Source of the DNA: Bacteroidales bacterium
GTDB taxonomy: Bacteria; Bacteroidota; Bacteroidia; Bacteroidales; Tenuifilaceae
NCBI GenBank assembly: GCA_013376985.1
Contig: JACABB010000019.1
Location: forward strand, 30,355-94,354
DNA length: 64,000 nucleotides
Direction: 5' to 3'
Part shown: in pieces, positions 1 to 9,947 of the stretch
Layout: each line of letters begins with the position of its first letter
Numbering within the stretch: the stretch's first letter is position 1
Position numbers and translations under genes: made by a program
Notes under the pieces: model-generated
What the model was told of the DNA's origin: nothing
The model's database searches: none
What the model saw: the letters and a program-made list of their open reading frames with translations, nothing else

Positions 1-2384
1 CTCTCATTTTAGGAGTTGTGGCTAACGAAAAGCGTTTAGCATTTGAATCGCTAAAGAAAACTTATCATGGTATTGAGGAGGAAATCAAACTACAAACAAA
101 TAGTTTTAGAGAACTCAATTTTAAACTATTCCAAGAAATTGAGCAACGTGGAATTATTGAAAGAGAACTAATCGAAAGTCGCAATTTGCTTGAAGAATCA
201 CAGGAAATAGCCAATATAACGAGTTGGGAACTCAATACGGAAACCGAAGAAATAAAATGGTCGAAATCTGGCTATAAAGTAATTGGATGCGATCCTAGTT
301 CACCACCAAAAACTCTTAATGAGTATAAAAAATATATCTTCTCCGAAGATCTTAATTCTTTCAATTTGTTATTTAATAAGTTAAAAAACACCTTATTAAA
401 TTTTGAAATAGAATTAAGGCATAATACGCCAAATGGTTCACTAAACTATGTTCTTGTGCGTGGGCAATCATTTGAAGAGAAAGGAAAGATTTGTAAAGTA
501 ATAGGTCTATCATTAGATGTAACGAAACAAAAAGAGGCTGAAAATCAAAGTTACGAAAGAGAACAAAAATACAAAGCACTTTTTGAATCAAATATTGATG
601 CTGTTAGCATAATAAACCCTGATAACAAAGCATTTATTGATGTTAATAAAGCCTTTGAAAACAGATATGGTTATACAAGAGATGAAATAATAGGACAACC
701 ATACTCTTTGATCACAGCAGAGGTTGAGGATACCTATTCTGCTATTGAAAATGCTTTCAGAAAAGGTTCTCACAGAGTTCAAACACGAATTCATAAAAAT
801 AAAAAAGGCGAAGAATTTTTTGCGGAAGGAATTTTTGTAAAATTCATAACTTCCAATAAGCCACTCATATTTGTTATATCTCAAGATATCACCAAAAGAA
901 AGATTGCTGAAAAAAGTTTAGCTGAACGGGAGTTGCAGTATAGATTATTCTTTGAATCCGATCTTATAGGAATGGCAGAGATCACCCAAAAGAAAGAATG
1001 GAAGTCATTCAATAATAAGCTGTGTACTATACTTGGATACTCTCCCGATGAGCTAAGACAAAAAACTTGGGATGAAATCACTCACCCCGATGATTTCTTA
1101 GTTGAACTAAAACTATATAACGATGTAATTGTACACAAAACAGAAGGTTACAATATTGAAAAAAGATTTATTCGAAAAGATAATTCAACCATCTATTGCA
1201 GGGTTGCTGTTAAAGCAATATTGAACCCACAAGGCAATATTACTCACTTCATAAAACTTATAGAGGATATCTCATCCCGAAAACAAATAGAAAAAGAATT
1301 ACTAGAAAATAGAGCAACACTTCGAAGAGCACAACAAATTGCAAATCTTGGGAGTTTGAGTTGGAAACTTGCCTATAACTACATTACTTTAAACGAAGTA
1401 GCACACCCATTACTTGGCTGGAAGAAAACTCAAGGACCATTCAATATTAAAAATTTTATCGAATTAATTTCTAATGAAAAAAGAGCATTCATTGAAAAAA
1501 TCATTGAAGATTCCAAAAAAGGGATTAAACATGATGAAAGTATCGAAGTTACAATTCTAATTAACTCAGGAGAAGAACGATATTTACTTTTAAATATTGG
1601 TTTTAATGCTGATAACTCAATGGAAGTATCCGAAATTGTTATTACAATTGCTAATATCACTGATGTTAAAAAGGCCGAAATAGCATTTCAAGAAGCCAAC
1701 TCTTTAAAAGATCAACTTTTCTCAATTATAGCACACGATTTAAGAGGGCCTATAGGTTCATTAAACCAAATGATCACATTTATCGCAGATAATAGTAACA
1801 TTGATAATCAAACTCGAAATGATCTTATTCTATCACTAAAGAATTCAACACAGGAAACATATAATTTGCTCGAAAATCTACTTGAATGGGCAAAAAGTCA
1901 AGGACAAGTATCTTTTAACCCCAAAGAAATAAAGCTAAAACCTATTGCCGATTATTCGTTGATCTTACTTTCCGGAATGTCATCATTAAAAAAAATCACC
2001 ATCAAAAATGACATTGAAAACGAATTATCTGCATACGTTGACTCTTACATGATCAAAACAATATTTAGAAATTTGATTTCAAATGCAATTAAGTTTACAC
2101 ATGATGGGGGCAAAATTCAAATCCTCGGATTCCGTGATGGTGAAAATGCTGTTCTTAAATTTATAGATTCTGGCAAAGGTATACCCAAAGATATAATTGG
2201 TACACTCCTTGAAAGTGGTCAAAACTACACCTCATTAGGGACAAATAACGAACAGGGAACAGGCCTTGGTTTAAAGTTAGTTAAAAGGTTAATTGAGAAA
2301 AATGAAGGAAAGATATTTATTGATTCAGAACTAGACAAAGGTACCACTTTTACAATTTTTTTACCACTAATTCAACCTTTGTAA
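1..2384 (+). CDS. Multi-PAS sensor histidine kinase (5' end outside window)
   Basis: Sensor histidine kinase. About four PAS-type sensory segments are visible (roughly residues 55-175, 185-300, 310-430 and 440-560, counting from the GTG at 18). They are followed by a HisKA domain with the phospho-acceptor His near residue 573 (IIAHDLRGPIG) and a HATPase domain with N box (NLISNAIKF), G1 (DSGKGIP) and G2 (GTGLGL). No receiver domain follows, so a separate response regulator is expected. The frame stays open upstream of the GTG at 18 and reads LILGVV, like the end of a membrane helix. The gene therefore probably begins before the window with a membrane sensor part, and the GTG is unlikely to be the true start. 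The signal sensed cannot be read from the sequence. Confidence 0.9.
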   Translation, partial: LILGVVANEKRLAFESLKKTYHGIEEEIKLQTNSFRELNFKLFQEIEQRGIIERELIESRNLLEESQEIANITSWELNTETEEIKWSKSGYKVIGCDPSSPPKTLNEYKKYIFSEDLNSFNLLFNKLKNTLLNFEIELRHNTPNGSLNYVLVRGQSFEEKGKICKVIGLSLDVTKQKEAENQSYEREQKYKALFESNIDAVSIINPDNKAFIDVNKAFENRYGYTRDEIIGQPYSLITAEVEDTYSAIENAFRKGSHRVQTRIHKNKKGEEFFAEGIFVKFITSNKPLIFVISQDITKRKIAEKSLAERELQYRLFFESDLIGMAEITQKKEWKSFNNKLCTILGYSPDELRQKTWDEITHPDDFLVELKLYNDVIVHKTEGYNIEKRFIRKDNSTIYCRVAVKAILNPQGNITHFIKLIEDISSRKQIEKELLENRATLRRAQQIANLGSLSWKLAYNYITLNEVAHPLLGWKKTQGPFNIKNFIELISNEKRAFIEKIIEDSKKGIKHDESIEVTILINSGEERYLLLNIGFNADNSMEVSEIVITIANITDVKKAEIAFQEANSLKDQLFSIIAHDLRGPIGSLNQMITFIADNSNIDNQTRNDLILSLKNSTQETYNLLENLLEWAKSQGQVSFNPKEIKLKPIADYSLILLSGMSSLKKITIKNDIENELSAYVDSYMIKTIFRNLISNAIKFTHDGGKIQILGFRDGENAVLKFIDSGKGIPKDIIGTLLESGQNYTSLGTNNEQGTGLGLKLVKRLIEKNEGKIFIDSELDKGTTFTIFLPLIQPL

Positions 2385-2428
2385 CTGCAATTACTTATTA
2401 AGTTTATACTATTTTTGAAAAAAAAACT

Positions 2429-2986
2429 ATGGGTTTAATCACACTGTTTCTCCTTGCAATTGGTCTTTGCTTTGATACTTTCGCAGTATCTGTCTCAAGT
2501 GGTCTTATTCGAAAAGAAATTGTATTCTGGCAAGCTGCTCGCATCGCCTTCTTTCTAGCAACTTTTCAAGCTGTAATGCCTGTCTTGGGTTGGCTGGGAG
2601 GAATTACCATTAGAAATTGGATTGAACCATTCGACCACTGGGTAGCTCTTGGTATTCTTACAATACTTGGTGTTAAAATGCTTCTGGAAAGCCAGAAAAG
2701 TAGCGATGATAAAAACATTGATCCTTTAGACATAAAAGTTATAATAAGTATGGCTCTGGCAACAAGTATTGATGCTTTTGCAGTAGGTATAAGCTTTGCA
2801 ATTATTGAAGTGAATATGTTGCTTGCAGTAATAATTATTGGCTTAGTTACTTTTATAGCATCTATGCTGGGTATACTTTTCGGTAAAAAAACCGGATCTC
2901 GCTTCGGACAGAAGATGGAAATAATAGGGGGAATAATTCTTATAGCAATCGGGATAAAGATAGTTATTGAACATTATAATTCATGA
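2429..2986 (+). CDS. mntP: Manganese efflux pump MntP
   Basis: Small membrane protein of 185 residues, the usual MntP (YebN/DUF204) length. Members export Mn2+ from the cytoplasm. Six hydrophobic segments are visible in two related halves, each with the family's acidic motif: LCFDTFAVSVS near residue 12 and ATSIDAFAVGISF near residue 110. It follows the histidine kinase after 44 bases on the same strand and may share its transcript. In other bacteria mntP is often under Mn-riboswitch or MntR control, but I see no riboswitch in the short gap. The family is clear; the metal is inferred from the family. Confidence 0.9.
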   Translation: MGLITLFLLAIGLCFDTFAVSVSSGLIRKEIVFWQAARIAFFLATFQAVMPVLGWLGGITIRNWIEPFDHWVALGILTILGVKMLLESQKSSDDKNIDPLDIKVIISMALATSIDAFAVGISFAIIEVNMLLAVIIIGLVTFIASMLGILFGKKTGSRFGQKMEIIGGIILIAIGIKIVIEHYNS

Positions 2987-3119
2987 GCTATTTATACAAA
3001 TCACACCCATTGATTATGAATAAGATTTCTACTACCTCCATTAACTCAAATTGTATAACCCCCTTTTAAATTGGTCATTCAACTACTTTGTTTTGAAAAA
3101 GAATTTAATCTAACCATAC

Positions 3120-4823
3120 TTAGTAAAGTCTATCCAACTCTTTCTTAATAAACCCTACAAGTTTACCTATATATTCCTTCGAAAAAGAGAATTCAATACC
3201 CGCCTCCTTATAGATTTCGGGGATAGTTAAAGAGTAACCCTTTTTCATAAAGTTCTTGTATTGATTTAAGGTTAAATCTGGATTTTCCTTGTAATGCTTC
3301 CAAATAGCAATTGCACCCAGTTGTGCAAATGCATATTCAATATAGTAAAATGGCATCTCAAAGATATGCAACTGTCGTTGCCAAGAAAAAACAAACGCTT
3401 CCTCTACCCCTTCCCAATCGATTATAGGGCTTGAAAATTCTTTGTAAATATTTGTCCATGCCAGATTACGCTCATGATGAGTGTGCTCAGGGTTTGTGTA
3501 TAGCCAATGCTGAAATTTATCAACGGCAGCAATCCATGGAAGAATGATAATTGCTCCTTCCAAAAGCATACGTTTAGCACGCTTAAGTTCAGATTTATCC
3601 TTAAGAATTTGCTCCCAATGCTCCATCGAAATTAGTTCCATCGACATCGATGCTAATTCAGCTACCTCCGCAGGTGTATTCTTGTAATCGATTAAAGGCC
3701 AATGATTATCATAAAAAGCATGAAATGCATGACCGCCTTCATGCATTAACGTTTCAAAATCATCCATACTGCCCGTTGCATTCATGAAAATAAACGAGCG
3801 ATTGCACTTATGTAATGGGTAGTTAAATCCTCCAGGCGCTTTACCAATTCTTGAATCAAGATCCAAAAGGTTTTCCTTATTTAGTAAACTAAAAATATCT
3901 CCAAAATCGCTACTTACAGAACGAAAACACTCCTGAGCGTTCTCTTTAAGGATTGTAGTTGTTGAAAAGGGTCGTAATGGAGCCTTTTCTTCGATATCCA
4001 CCTGCAAATCCCATGGTTTTAACTTATCAACCCTTAGTTTATACTTACGGCGTTGTATAATATCGTCCACAAGCGGATTAACCTCCAATACAATGGCTTG
4101 GTGAAAATTATATACATCTTCCACTGTATAATCAAACCGACCAAGATTGTAATGCTGATAGTCTCTATAGTTCTTATAACCAGCATTAACCGCTATCTTA
4201 TAACGTTTGCGAAGCATGCTTGAGAGGAGTTCGTTAAAACTCTCCGATTTCTCAATTCTTTTTGCAATAATATTTTTGTACACCTGCTCTCTAAAATTCC
4301 TGTCGTTTTCCTGAAGCAACTCAGTTGCTTGCTTTAAAGTATAGACCTTTTCGTTAATGATTATGGTCATCTCCGAGATAATTGAGCCATATTCCTGCTC
4401 CTCTTTCTGAAGTTCGGCAAAAACTGAAAGGCTTTCCTCTCGAAAAATTTCAATATTTTTTTTAAGCGATCGAGCTGGTATTGCATGTTTTTTCTCAAAA
4501 AATCGCATAACAACCGAGGCGGCTAATTTTCTATCAATTTTATTGAACCAACTTTCAACCTTAGGCTCAATTTCATCAATAAAATACTCAAAAGCCGTTT
4601 TAGCCTCCTCATTCCTAGTATCAACATTTACATGAATATAACGCCACGCTTGATCTTCATCAATAGCTGTTTCCAGTTCGGATTTATACAAAAGAAATTT
4701 ATTTAACTCATCCTCTGTGGTCAAGGGCATTTCATTAAGATAATTGAAATAGGATTCAATGGAACTCCAATCAGTGATTGTAAAATTTGAAGGAAGGAAA
4801 AGTGTATTACTTGAACTATTCAT
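3120..4823 (-). CDS. M3 family oligoendopeptidase
   Basis: Zinc metallopeptidase of the thimet/oligoendopeptidase F family (M3), 567 residues, cytoplasmic with no signal peptide. The zinc site is HEGGH at residues 361-365, with the third-ligand region about 30 residues later (AELASMSMELISMEHW). It probably trims short peptides released from protein turnover. The length suits the oligoendopeptidase group. It ends a minus-strand block but is separated from the upstream DUF5606 gene by a clear terminator, so it probably has its own promoter. Family assignment is firm; the exact substrates are unknown. Confidence 0.93.
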   Translation of the reverse strand: MNSSSNTLFLPSNFTITDWSSIESYFNYLNEMPLTTEDELNKFLLYKSELETAIDEDQAWRYIHVNVDTRNEEAKTAFEYFIDEIEPKVESWFNKIDRKLAASVVMRFFEKKHAIPARSLKKNIEIFREESLSVFAELQKEEQEYGSIISEMTIIINEKVYTLKQATELLQENDRNFREQVYKNIIAKRIEKSESFNELLSSMLRKRYKIAVNAGYKNYRDYQHYNLGRFDYTVEDVYNFHQAIVLEVNPLVDDIIQRRKYKLRVDKLKPWDLQVDIEEKAPLRPFSTTTILKENAQECFRSVSSDFGDIFSLLNKENLLDLDSRIGKAPGGFNYPLHKCNRSFIFMNATGSMDDFETLMHEGGHAFHAFYDNHWPLIDYKNTPAEVAELASMSMELISMEHWEQILKDKSELKRAKRMLLEGAIIILPWIAAVDKFQHWLYTNPEHTHHERNLAWTNIYKEFSSPIIDWEGVEEAFVFSWQRQLHIFEMPFYYIEYAFAQLGAIAIWKHYKENPDLTLNQYKNFMKKGYSLTIPEIYKEAGIEFSFSKEYIGKLVGFIKKELDRLY

Positions 4824-4843
4824 TGTGATGACTTTAATATGAT

Positions 4844-4873
4844 AAAAAAAAGCCGAACCGATGGTCCGACTTT
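4844..4873 (-). terminator. Rho-independent terminator after the DUF5606 gene
   Basis: On the minus strand an 11-bp stem (AAAGTCGGACC / GGTTCGGCTTT, two G-U pairs) with a 3-base loop runs into seven or more T residues. It lies between the DUF5606 gene (stop at 4892) and the start of the M3 peptidase (4823), so it closes the upstream transcript. Confidence 0.85.
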
Positions 4874-4891
4874 ACAAATTTGTGACGCTAA

Positions 4892-5335
4892 TTATTTTGT
4901 TTCTTCTTCGGGTGTAGGTGAATTCTCTTCCGCAGGTTTTTCTTCTTTTTCAATAATATCAAGTAGATTGAGCATCTGCAACTGATTGTACCATGTAATT
5001 ACCTTCTTAATATCACTGGCATAAACCCTATCGCGATCGTATTCGGGTAGAATCTTCTCAAAATACTTCTTTAACTCCTTATCATCCGATTTTTGGCTAA
5101 TTGCCTGAGCACCATTCTCTGTATCTTTAATCTTCTTAAGCACTTCCTTAAAAGGTACTTCGGCATCGTTAGTAAATATTGCTATATCGCTAAGTGAACT
5201 TACTTTAGCTGAAGCAGAGATATTTGTCCGTTTTCCATCGGTTAACGATTCCACAATAATACCATGGCGTCCTTGAGAGATAAACTTAAAAAGGCCTGAA
5301 TGCCCCGAAATTGCCATTATGTCTTTTAGTTCCAT
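4892..5335 (-). CDS. DUF5606 family protein
   Basis: Conserved Bacteroidota protein of 147 residues recognised by its opening MELKDIMAISGHSGLFKFISQGRHG and the KKYFEKILPEYDRDRVYASDIKKVITWY segment, both typical of DUF5606. It is soluble with no signal peptide. The last 20 or so residues are a Glu/Pro-rich low-complexity tail. The function is unknown. It sits in the conserved nusB-yajC-ybbR-coaE neighbourhood but is 166 bases from the TerB-DnaJ gene and ends at a terminator, so it may be separately transcribed. Confidence 0.85.
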   Translation of the reverse strand: MELKDIMAISGHSGLFKFISQGRHGIIVESLTDGKRTNISASAKVSSLSDIAIFTNDAEVPFKEVLKKIKDTENGAQAISQKSDDKELKKYFEKILPEYDRDRVYASDIKKVITWYNQLQMLNLLDIIEKEEKPAEENSPTPEEETK

Positions 5336-5501
5336 ACAAATTGATTTCTTCGATTATTGTTACAAAGTTAATAAAATCCGAATACCATTTTCAAAATTCA
5401 AATTCCAAGTAATAAATTGCTGTTTTACGGTATGACTGATTTCAATATCATTGCTTTTGACTTTTTACCTTTTTCTTCTGGCTTATAACTTTCGCCTTCA
5501 A

Positions 5502-6221
5502 CTAATTAAACCCTCTCTCTTTCTTAATCTTTTCGTAAGCTTCATTAATCTTTTGAAATTTTTGTTCTGCATTTTTCCTAAGATCCTCGCCCAAATAACC
5601 CACTTTATCAGGATGATGTTTTATAGCCATACTACGATATGCTTTCTTTATCTCCTCGTTTGTAGCGGTGGGTTCAACTTCAAGAATTGTATAGTAACTG
5701 TTAATATTAACAACAAACATTGCTTTAATGGATTCAAAGTCTTGTAATGAAACACCCATAAATCCAGAAATATCGGCAATAACATCCAACTCTTCTTTAC
5801 CTACAATACCATCGGCATAAGCAACACCAAAAAGAAGATGAATTAGCTGAAGCCTTGATGAATAGTCAACATTATCGCGAATCTGTATACAAACATCTTT
5901 TAAAGGTACTTGTTGTTTAAGGATATCGCGCAGAAGTATCATTGCTTCCCGAGCTGCATCGGCACCAAAGTTATCGTAGAAGTATTTTTTAACGAAATCG
6001 AGCTCTGATTTGAGTACTTTGCCATCCGCCTTCATTACTGCCGATACCAATACCAAAAGGCTAACAATAAATCCATTTCGGCTTGATTCACCCGTATAAA
6101 ATTTTGTTGAAATCTCTGCACTATCGAAAATAGAACCGATTGCAAAACCAAGAATACCGCCTATTGGTCCAAATATTGCCCAACCTAATCCGCCGGTAAT
6201 CCATTTTCCATACTTTCCCAT
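5502..6221 (-). CDS. TerB-DnaJ co-chaperone-like protein
   Basis: Protein of 239 residues with a glycine-rich hydrophobic start ([29 protein letters not shown]) that could be a membrane-association segment. A TerB-like helical domain follows (about 45-165; [18 protein letters not shown] and [14 protein letters not shown] repeat the acidic motif). A C-terminal J-domain (about 172-239) carries the HPD triad in [10 protein letters not shown]. This is the DjlA-like order, which stimulates Hsp70 (DnaK) ATPase. It is followed after one base by coaE on the minus strand, so the two are co-transcribed. The function beyond DnaK stimulation is inferred. Confidence 0.88.
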   Translation of the reverse strand: MGKYGKWITGGLGWAIFGPIGGILGFAIGSIFDSAEISTKFYTGESSRNGFIVSLLVLVSAVMKADGKVLKSELDFVKKYFYDNFGADAAREAMILLRDILKQQVPLKDVCIQIRDNVDYSSRLQLIHLLFGVAYADGIVGKEELDVIADISGFMGVSLQDFESIKAMFVVNINSYYTILEVEPTATNEEIKKAYRSMAIKHHPDKVGYLGEDLRKNAEQKFQKINEAYEKIKKERGFN

Positions 6222-6222
6222 C

Positions 6223-6813
6223 TTACAATGAATCTTTTAATAAATCATTTATTATAACTACAATTTGGGGCAAAATTAATTGAACCTCATCATTTTCTAT
6301 AATATAATCGCCTCTTTTTATTAATTCTTCCTGATGGAGTTGACTGTTAATTCTATTCAAAATGGCTTCTCTACTCATTCCATCTCGTTTTTTTACTCTA
6401 TTAATTCTTACTTCGAGAGGTGCAGAAACAACAATTATTTTGTCTAAATCTTTGTAGGTATCACTCTCAAATAGAATAGCTGCTTCTTCTACTACTAATG
6501 ATCTTGAGTGGTAATTTAATACCCAATTATTGAAATAGTCTTTAACTGCAGGATGAACAATATAATTAAGCGTTTCAAGTAATTTAGGGTTAGAAAAAAC
6601 GAGTTCAGCTACTCTTTTTCTGTTTAACAATCCATTAGAGTAGATATTATCACCAAAAACCTCTTTTATAGACATAATAATTTTTGAATCCTCTTCAACA
6701 ATACGTCTTGCAACTAAATCAGCATTAAAAATAGGATATCCCATTGCGGAAATGATTGAACAAACCTGCGTTTTACCACTTCCAATTCCACCGGTTACAC
6801 CTATTTTTAGCAT
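6223..6813 (-). CDS. coaE: Dephospho-CoA kinase
   Basis: Last enzyme of coenzyme A synthesis, phosphorylating the 3'-OH of dephospho-CoA with ATP. The P-loop GGIGSGKT sits at the N-terminus, and the CoaE-typical [30 protein letters not shown] and KKRDGMS lid motifs follow. The ATG at 6813 is chosen because the preceding codon (6816) is TTG. With the ATG the gene overlaps the ybbR stop by one base (TGATG), a translational-coupling arrangement. Length (196 residues) is normal. Confidence 0.95.
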   Translation of the reverse strand: MLKIGVTGGIGSGKTQVCSIISAMGYPIFNADLVARRIVEEDSKIIMSIKEVFGDNIYSNGLLNRKRVAELVFSNPKLLETLNYIVHPAVKDYFNNWVLNYHSRSLVVEEAAILFESDTYKDLDKIIVVSAPLEVRINRVKKRDGMSREAILNRINSQLHQEELIKRGDYIIENDEVQLILPQIVVIINDLLKDSL

Positions 6814-7778
6814 CAACGATTCTCGATTATATACTCTACATACTTTGGATCAAAATCTACCATACTTACATATTCAGGGATTGTGATTAACTTAACTTTC
6901 AACTTTTTGTTTATTGATTTACTGATTAAACTATAATCTACAACCGCTTTAAACATTTTTGGCTTAAGTGTAAAATACTTACTAAGAGCAACATTGCATT
7001 TCACGTTGATACTTTTGGGCATAACCATCATTTTAATACTATCTGGTTGGTTTACAACATCAACGGGTATTTGAACCAAAAGTTCAGTATACTTCTCAAC
7101 AGGTATGTTGACTATAACGCTCCTAGATGAAAAACTCACCTGATGAATGGGAAGAATAGAAATCTTTTTAGAAACCTTTTGATTGAGTTTTGTTAACTTT
7201 AATAATTTCGTCTGAACTTTTGATATTGTATCCAAAATTGATTTTGGACCACTTAATACAATGCTTTCAGGTTCAAAAGTAATGCTACCACTTTGCATGT
7301 ATTGCCGTTCAAAATCCGCTTCAATTAAAGGCTGAACTGGAACCTTCTTTTCAACCATCTCTGCAAGTTCTACAAAAAGAGTATCGGGTTCAATTCCTTC
7401 TAGGAGAATATCACTTCCAAGCTGCTTTGCCACACTGTTACGTATTCTATATGTTAGTATAAAATACTTTGGTTTTGAACCTTCATAGGACTGACTTAAA
7501 TGCTTATTAAGGTCAAGTTCAATTGGAGAAAGCGCTGCACTCATTTTACATTTTAAAAGCGTATATCCAAAAGCCCTTACTTTCAACTGCATTTTCCTCA
7601 AAGGTTCTCCCACTAAAACTTTACCGTGTGGTAAACTTTCGTAACGAATTGGATAAGAAAGATTGGTGGAATACTCGTGACTTAATTTACTTAAATACCA
7701 GATTATTGTAGATACAATTAAGAAAAAAAGGAAGATTACAAGTCGTTGATTTAATTTCGCCCTGCTCTTGCCAAACAT
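6813..7778 (-). CDS. YbbR-like domain protein
   Basis: Membrane-anchored protein with one N-terminal helix (RLVIFLFFLIVSTIIWYL) followed by YbbR-like repeats outside the membrane (for example VEKKVPVQPLIEADFERQY and FEPESIVLSGPKSILD). YbbR/CdaR proteins regulate diadenylate cyclase in Firmicutes; in Bacteroidota the role is not established. The reading frame can start at a TTG (7835), but that codon lies in the T-tract of a hairpin after yajC. The ATG at 7778 gives a complete anchor and is preferred. It overlaps coaE by one base. The start is uncertain; the family is clear. Confidence 0.85.
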   Translation of the reverse strand: MFGKSRAKLNQRLVIFLFFLIVSTIIWYLSKLSHEYSTNLSYPIRYESLPHGKVLVGEPLRKMQLKVRAFGYTLLKCKMSAALSPIELDLNKHLSQSYEGSKPKYFILTYRIRNSVAKQLGSDILLEGIEPDTLFVELAEMVEKKVPVQPLIEADFERQYMQSGSITFEPESIVLSGPKSILDTISKVQTKLLKLTKLNQKVSKKISILPIHQVSFSSRSVIVNIPVEKYTELLVQIPVDVVNQPDSIKMMVMPKSINVKCNVALSKYFTLKPKMFKAVVDYSLISKSINKKLKVKLITIPEYVSMVDFDPKYVEYIIENR

Positions 7779-7836
7779 TTGGCCAAATTGACGTAATAAT
7801 GACGAATCCAATTTTTTGAATTTGATAATAAACAAA

Positions 7837-7876
7837 ACAGAGTCCTCTGCAACTTAAACATTGCCCAGAACTCTGT
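7837..7876 (-). terminator. Weak hairpin between yajC and ybbR
   Basis: On the minus strand ACAGAGT and ACTCTGT pair across a 26-base loop and are followed by TTTTGTTTA. The large loop makes it a weak or read-through terminator at best. It lies 19 bases past the yajC stop. Confidence 0.4.
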
Positions 7877-7894
7877 AAAGATATGAATTATTTA

Positions 7895-8206
7895 TTATTT
7901 CTGTGGCTGAATATCGGAGGGATCGCGAACAACAGCGCTCTTAATAACTTTTACCTTAGCATTTTCATCGATTTCCACAACTACGTATTCTTCTTTTACT
8001 TCGGTAACTTTACCATAAATTCCTCCCGCAATAATCACTTTATCACCCTTTGCAAGTGATTCTTGAAATTTTCGTAACTCTTTTTGGCGTTTCATTTGTG
8101 GACGAATCATGAAAAAATAGAATACCACAATGATTAGTACCAATGGCAAAAAAGTAGCCAATGGATTAGCTTGTTGTTGTAATGTTACAAAAAGTAAATT
8201 GTTCAT
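7895..8206 (-). CDS. yajC: Preprotein translocase subunit YajC
   Basis: Accessory membrane subunit of the Sec translocase (partner of SecDF). It has 103 residues with one membrane helix (PLVLIIVVFYFFMIRPQMKR) followed by the family-defining RPQMKRQKE and the small beta domain (GDKVIIAGGIYGKVTEV). It lies in the conserved Bacteroidota order nusB - DUF1573 - yajC - ybbR - coaE. Confidence 0.95.
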   Translation of the reverse strand: MNNLLFVTLQQQANPLATFLPLVLIIVVFYFFMIRPQMKRQKELRKFQESLAKGDKVIIAGGIYGKVTEVKEEYVVVEIDENAKVKVIKSAVVRDPSDIQPQK

Positions 8207-8296
8207 TTTTAATTTGTTTTTATGGTTAATACTTATTTTGATTGTTCATTTTATAATGAAAAATAAAACTTTTCTAAATTCTTTGGGATTCTCCGA

Positions 8297-8734
8297 TTAA
8301 TCATGAGGAACTACATTTGCTTTAATTGTAACCGACTTTTCTCTAATTATCGAATTCGATCTAAGCGTAACCGATTTATATTGAGATCCTTGCCAACCTT
8401 TACTATCAAAAATCACCTCAACAAATCCTTCTTCACCTGGTTTAAAAATTTTTTTATCAATCTTAGGTAGAGTACATCCACAATCAGGTATTAAATCCTT
8501 AATAATTAAATCGTCCGTGCCAATGTTACGAAAGTGAAAAGTGTGTGTAACAACTTCGCCTTGAATAATTGAACCAAAATCGAAAAAATCTTCGACGTAC
8601 TGAAGTTCTGGATATTTTTGATTATTTGGTTGATTCGAAATATTTTGATTTACACCTTTACTTTGGGAATTTGTACAACCAATAAAATATGAAAGAACTA
8701 TTATAGAAATAACCGTCAATAAAAATCGAAACAT
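8297..8734 (-). CDS. DUF1573 lipoprotein
   Basis: Predicted exported lipoprotein: the N-terminus MFRFLLTVISIIVLSYFIGC ends in a lipobox Cys. The body is a DUF1573 beta-sandwich (about residues 45-140) with the standard motifs FDFGSIIQGE, HTFHFRN-GTDDLIIKD, DCGCTLP and FDSKGWQGSQYKSVTL. A longer frame begins at 8767, but an AAGGA site five bases upstream of the ATG at 8734, plus a proper lipoprotein signal from there, decide the start. The function of DUF1573 proteins is not established. It sits between nusB and yajC. Confidence 0.9.
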   Translation of the reverse strand: MFRFLLTVISIIVLSYFIGCTNSQSKGVNQNISNQPNNQKYPELQYVEDFFDFGSIIQGEVVTHTFHFRNIGTDDLIIKDLIPDCGCTLPKIDKKIFKPGEEGFVEVIFDSKGWQGSQYKSVTLRSNSIIREKSVTIKANVVPHD

Positions 8735-8906
8735 ATAATTCCTTTTTAGAGCAGCAAAATTAGGCATAATTAATAAAAGTTGCTAATGCCTAGCTAATAG
8801 TTTCTAATTCAATGGTTAGATTACTCCCTAGTTTTTAAAACTTTAACAGAAAATTACTGCAAATCATTTTAATCACATCAAGATTAACCCATTAAAACTA
8901 ATGCTT

Positions 8907-9893
8907 TTACTCCATTTCGTCATCTGAAAAAACTAAACGATCGTCTTCTTCTCCAATTAACCCTCGTCCCTGCTTTACAAATAGATTTTTTTTACGAAGT
9001 GAAATAATAATTTTATCCAATACTCCATTAATAAATGTGCTACTCTGATCAGTGCTATAGAATTTCGCAATTTCGATATACTCGTTAAAACTAACTTTAA
9101 CGGGGATTGAAGGGAATTCTTTTATTTCAGTTAATGCAAGTTCCATGATTAAAATATCCATACTTGCAATACGATCCACCTCCCAATTCTGTGTATACTC
9201 TTCAATCAGTTTAACATTTGCCTCATGATTGAAAATCACTTTTCGGAGCAACCTCTTTATATAATCTTCGTCATCATCACTTCGATACATTGGGAAAAGA
9301 GGTGTTGAAGCAGGTTGACCCTCGCAAAATTTCTTTAATGTTTTAATAACCATGCTTAGCATGAACTCTAAATCATCGTTCCAATATATACTTTGTTCCT
9401 CCAAAAACTGGTAAAATTCATCAGAATCCTCAAGTTCTTTTGATAAAATGTTTATTATTAACTGCTTATCATCATTAAATGAAGAATTTTCTCCATCCAT
9501 ATAGGCCTGAAAGTAATCAGTTACCGAAAGTTGCTGATAAAGATTACGAATCAACTCGGGGTAATTACCCCACCCAATTTTATGCCTTGTTATATGGTCA
9601 TTCAAAGCTTCATTTTCGCGAATAAGCTTTACTAAACCATTATCAACAAATCTTGTATTCGGATTCAAATCCTTATGAGAAGCAATAAATTTTTGCTTGG
9701 CTAGTTGAATTTTACTATCAGCAAAATCAACAAGTTCAATTGGTAAAAGAAGTAAATAATGGTATAAATCAAATGCCTTATTAATACTTTGCAATAGTTC
9801 CTTTTCAACATTGTTGAGTGAATCATTTTCGCTTTTAAAGTATGCAAAAAGAATCTGCAAAATTTTAACTCGTAGTAGTCGTCTGCTAATCAT
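8907..9893 (-). CDS. nusB: Transcription antitermination factor NusB (long Bacteroidota form)
   Basis: NusB binds boxA RNA with NusE and supports rRNA antitermination. The C-terminal half holds the NusB fold: NWEVDRIASMDILIMELALTEIKEFPSIPVKVSFNEYIEIAKFYS and FINGVLDKI. The N-terminus begins MISRRLLRVKILQILFAYF, a NusB-like start. At 328 residues it is about twice the E. coli protein, because of a helical insertion typical of Bacteroidota NusB. It is the promoter-proximal gene of the minus-strand block and has a Bacteroidota -7 box about 47 bases upstream. Confidence 0.93.
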   Translation of the reverse strand: MISRRLLRVKILQILFAYFKSENDSLNNVEKELLQSINKAFDLYHYLLLLPIELVDFADSKIQLAKQKFIASHKDLNPNTRFVDNGLVKLIRENEALNDHITRHKIGWGNYPELIRNLYQQLSVTDYFQAYMDGENSSFNDDKQLIINILSKELEDSDEFYQFLEEQSIYWNDDLEFMLSMVIKTLKKFCEGQPASTPLFPMYRSDDDEDYIKRLLRKVIFNHEANVKLIEEYTQNWEVDRIASMDILIMELALTEIKEFPSIPVKVSFNEYIEIAKFYSTDQSSTFINGVLDKIIISLRKKNLFVKQGRGLIGEEDDRLVFSDDEME

Positions 9894-9939
9894 TGTGTTT
9901 AAGAACGGATTCGAACAATTAATTTGAAATTAAAGTTTG

Positions 9940-9947
9940 CAAAGATA
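9940..9947 (-). promoter_or_regulatory. Putative -7 box for nusB
   Basis: The minus strand reads TATCTTTG, an exact match to the Bacteroidota -7 consensus TAnnTTTG, 47 bases before the nusB ATG. I could not find a convincing TTG at -33, so support is partial. Confidence 0.45.

Noticed and set aside
5451..5747. 98-codon plus-strand frame
   Set aside because: It lies mostly antisense to the TerB-DnaJ gene; a shadow.
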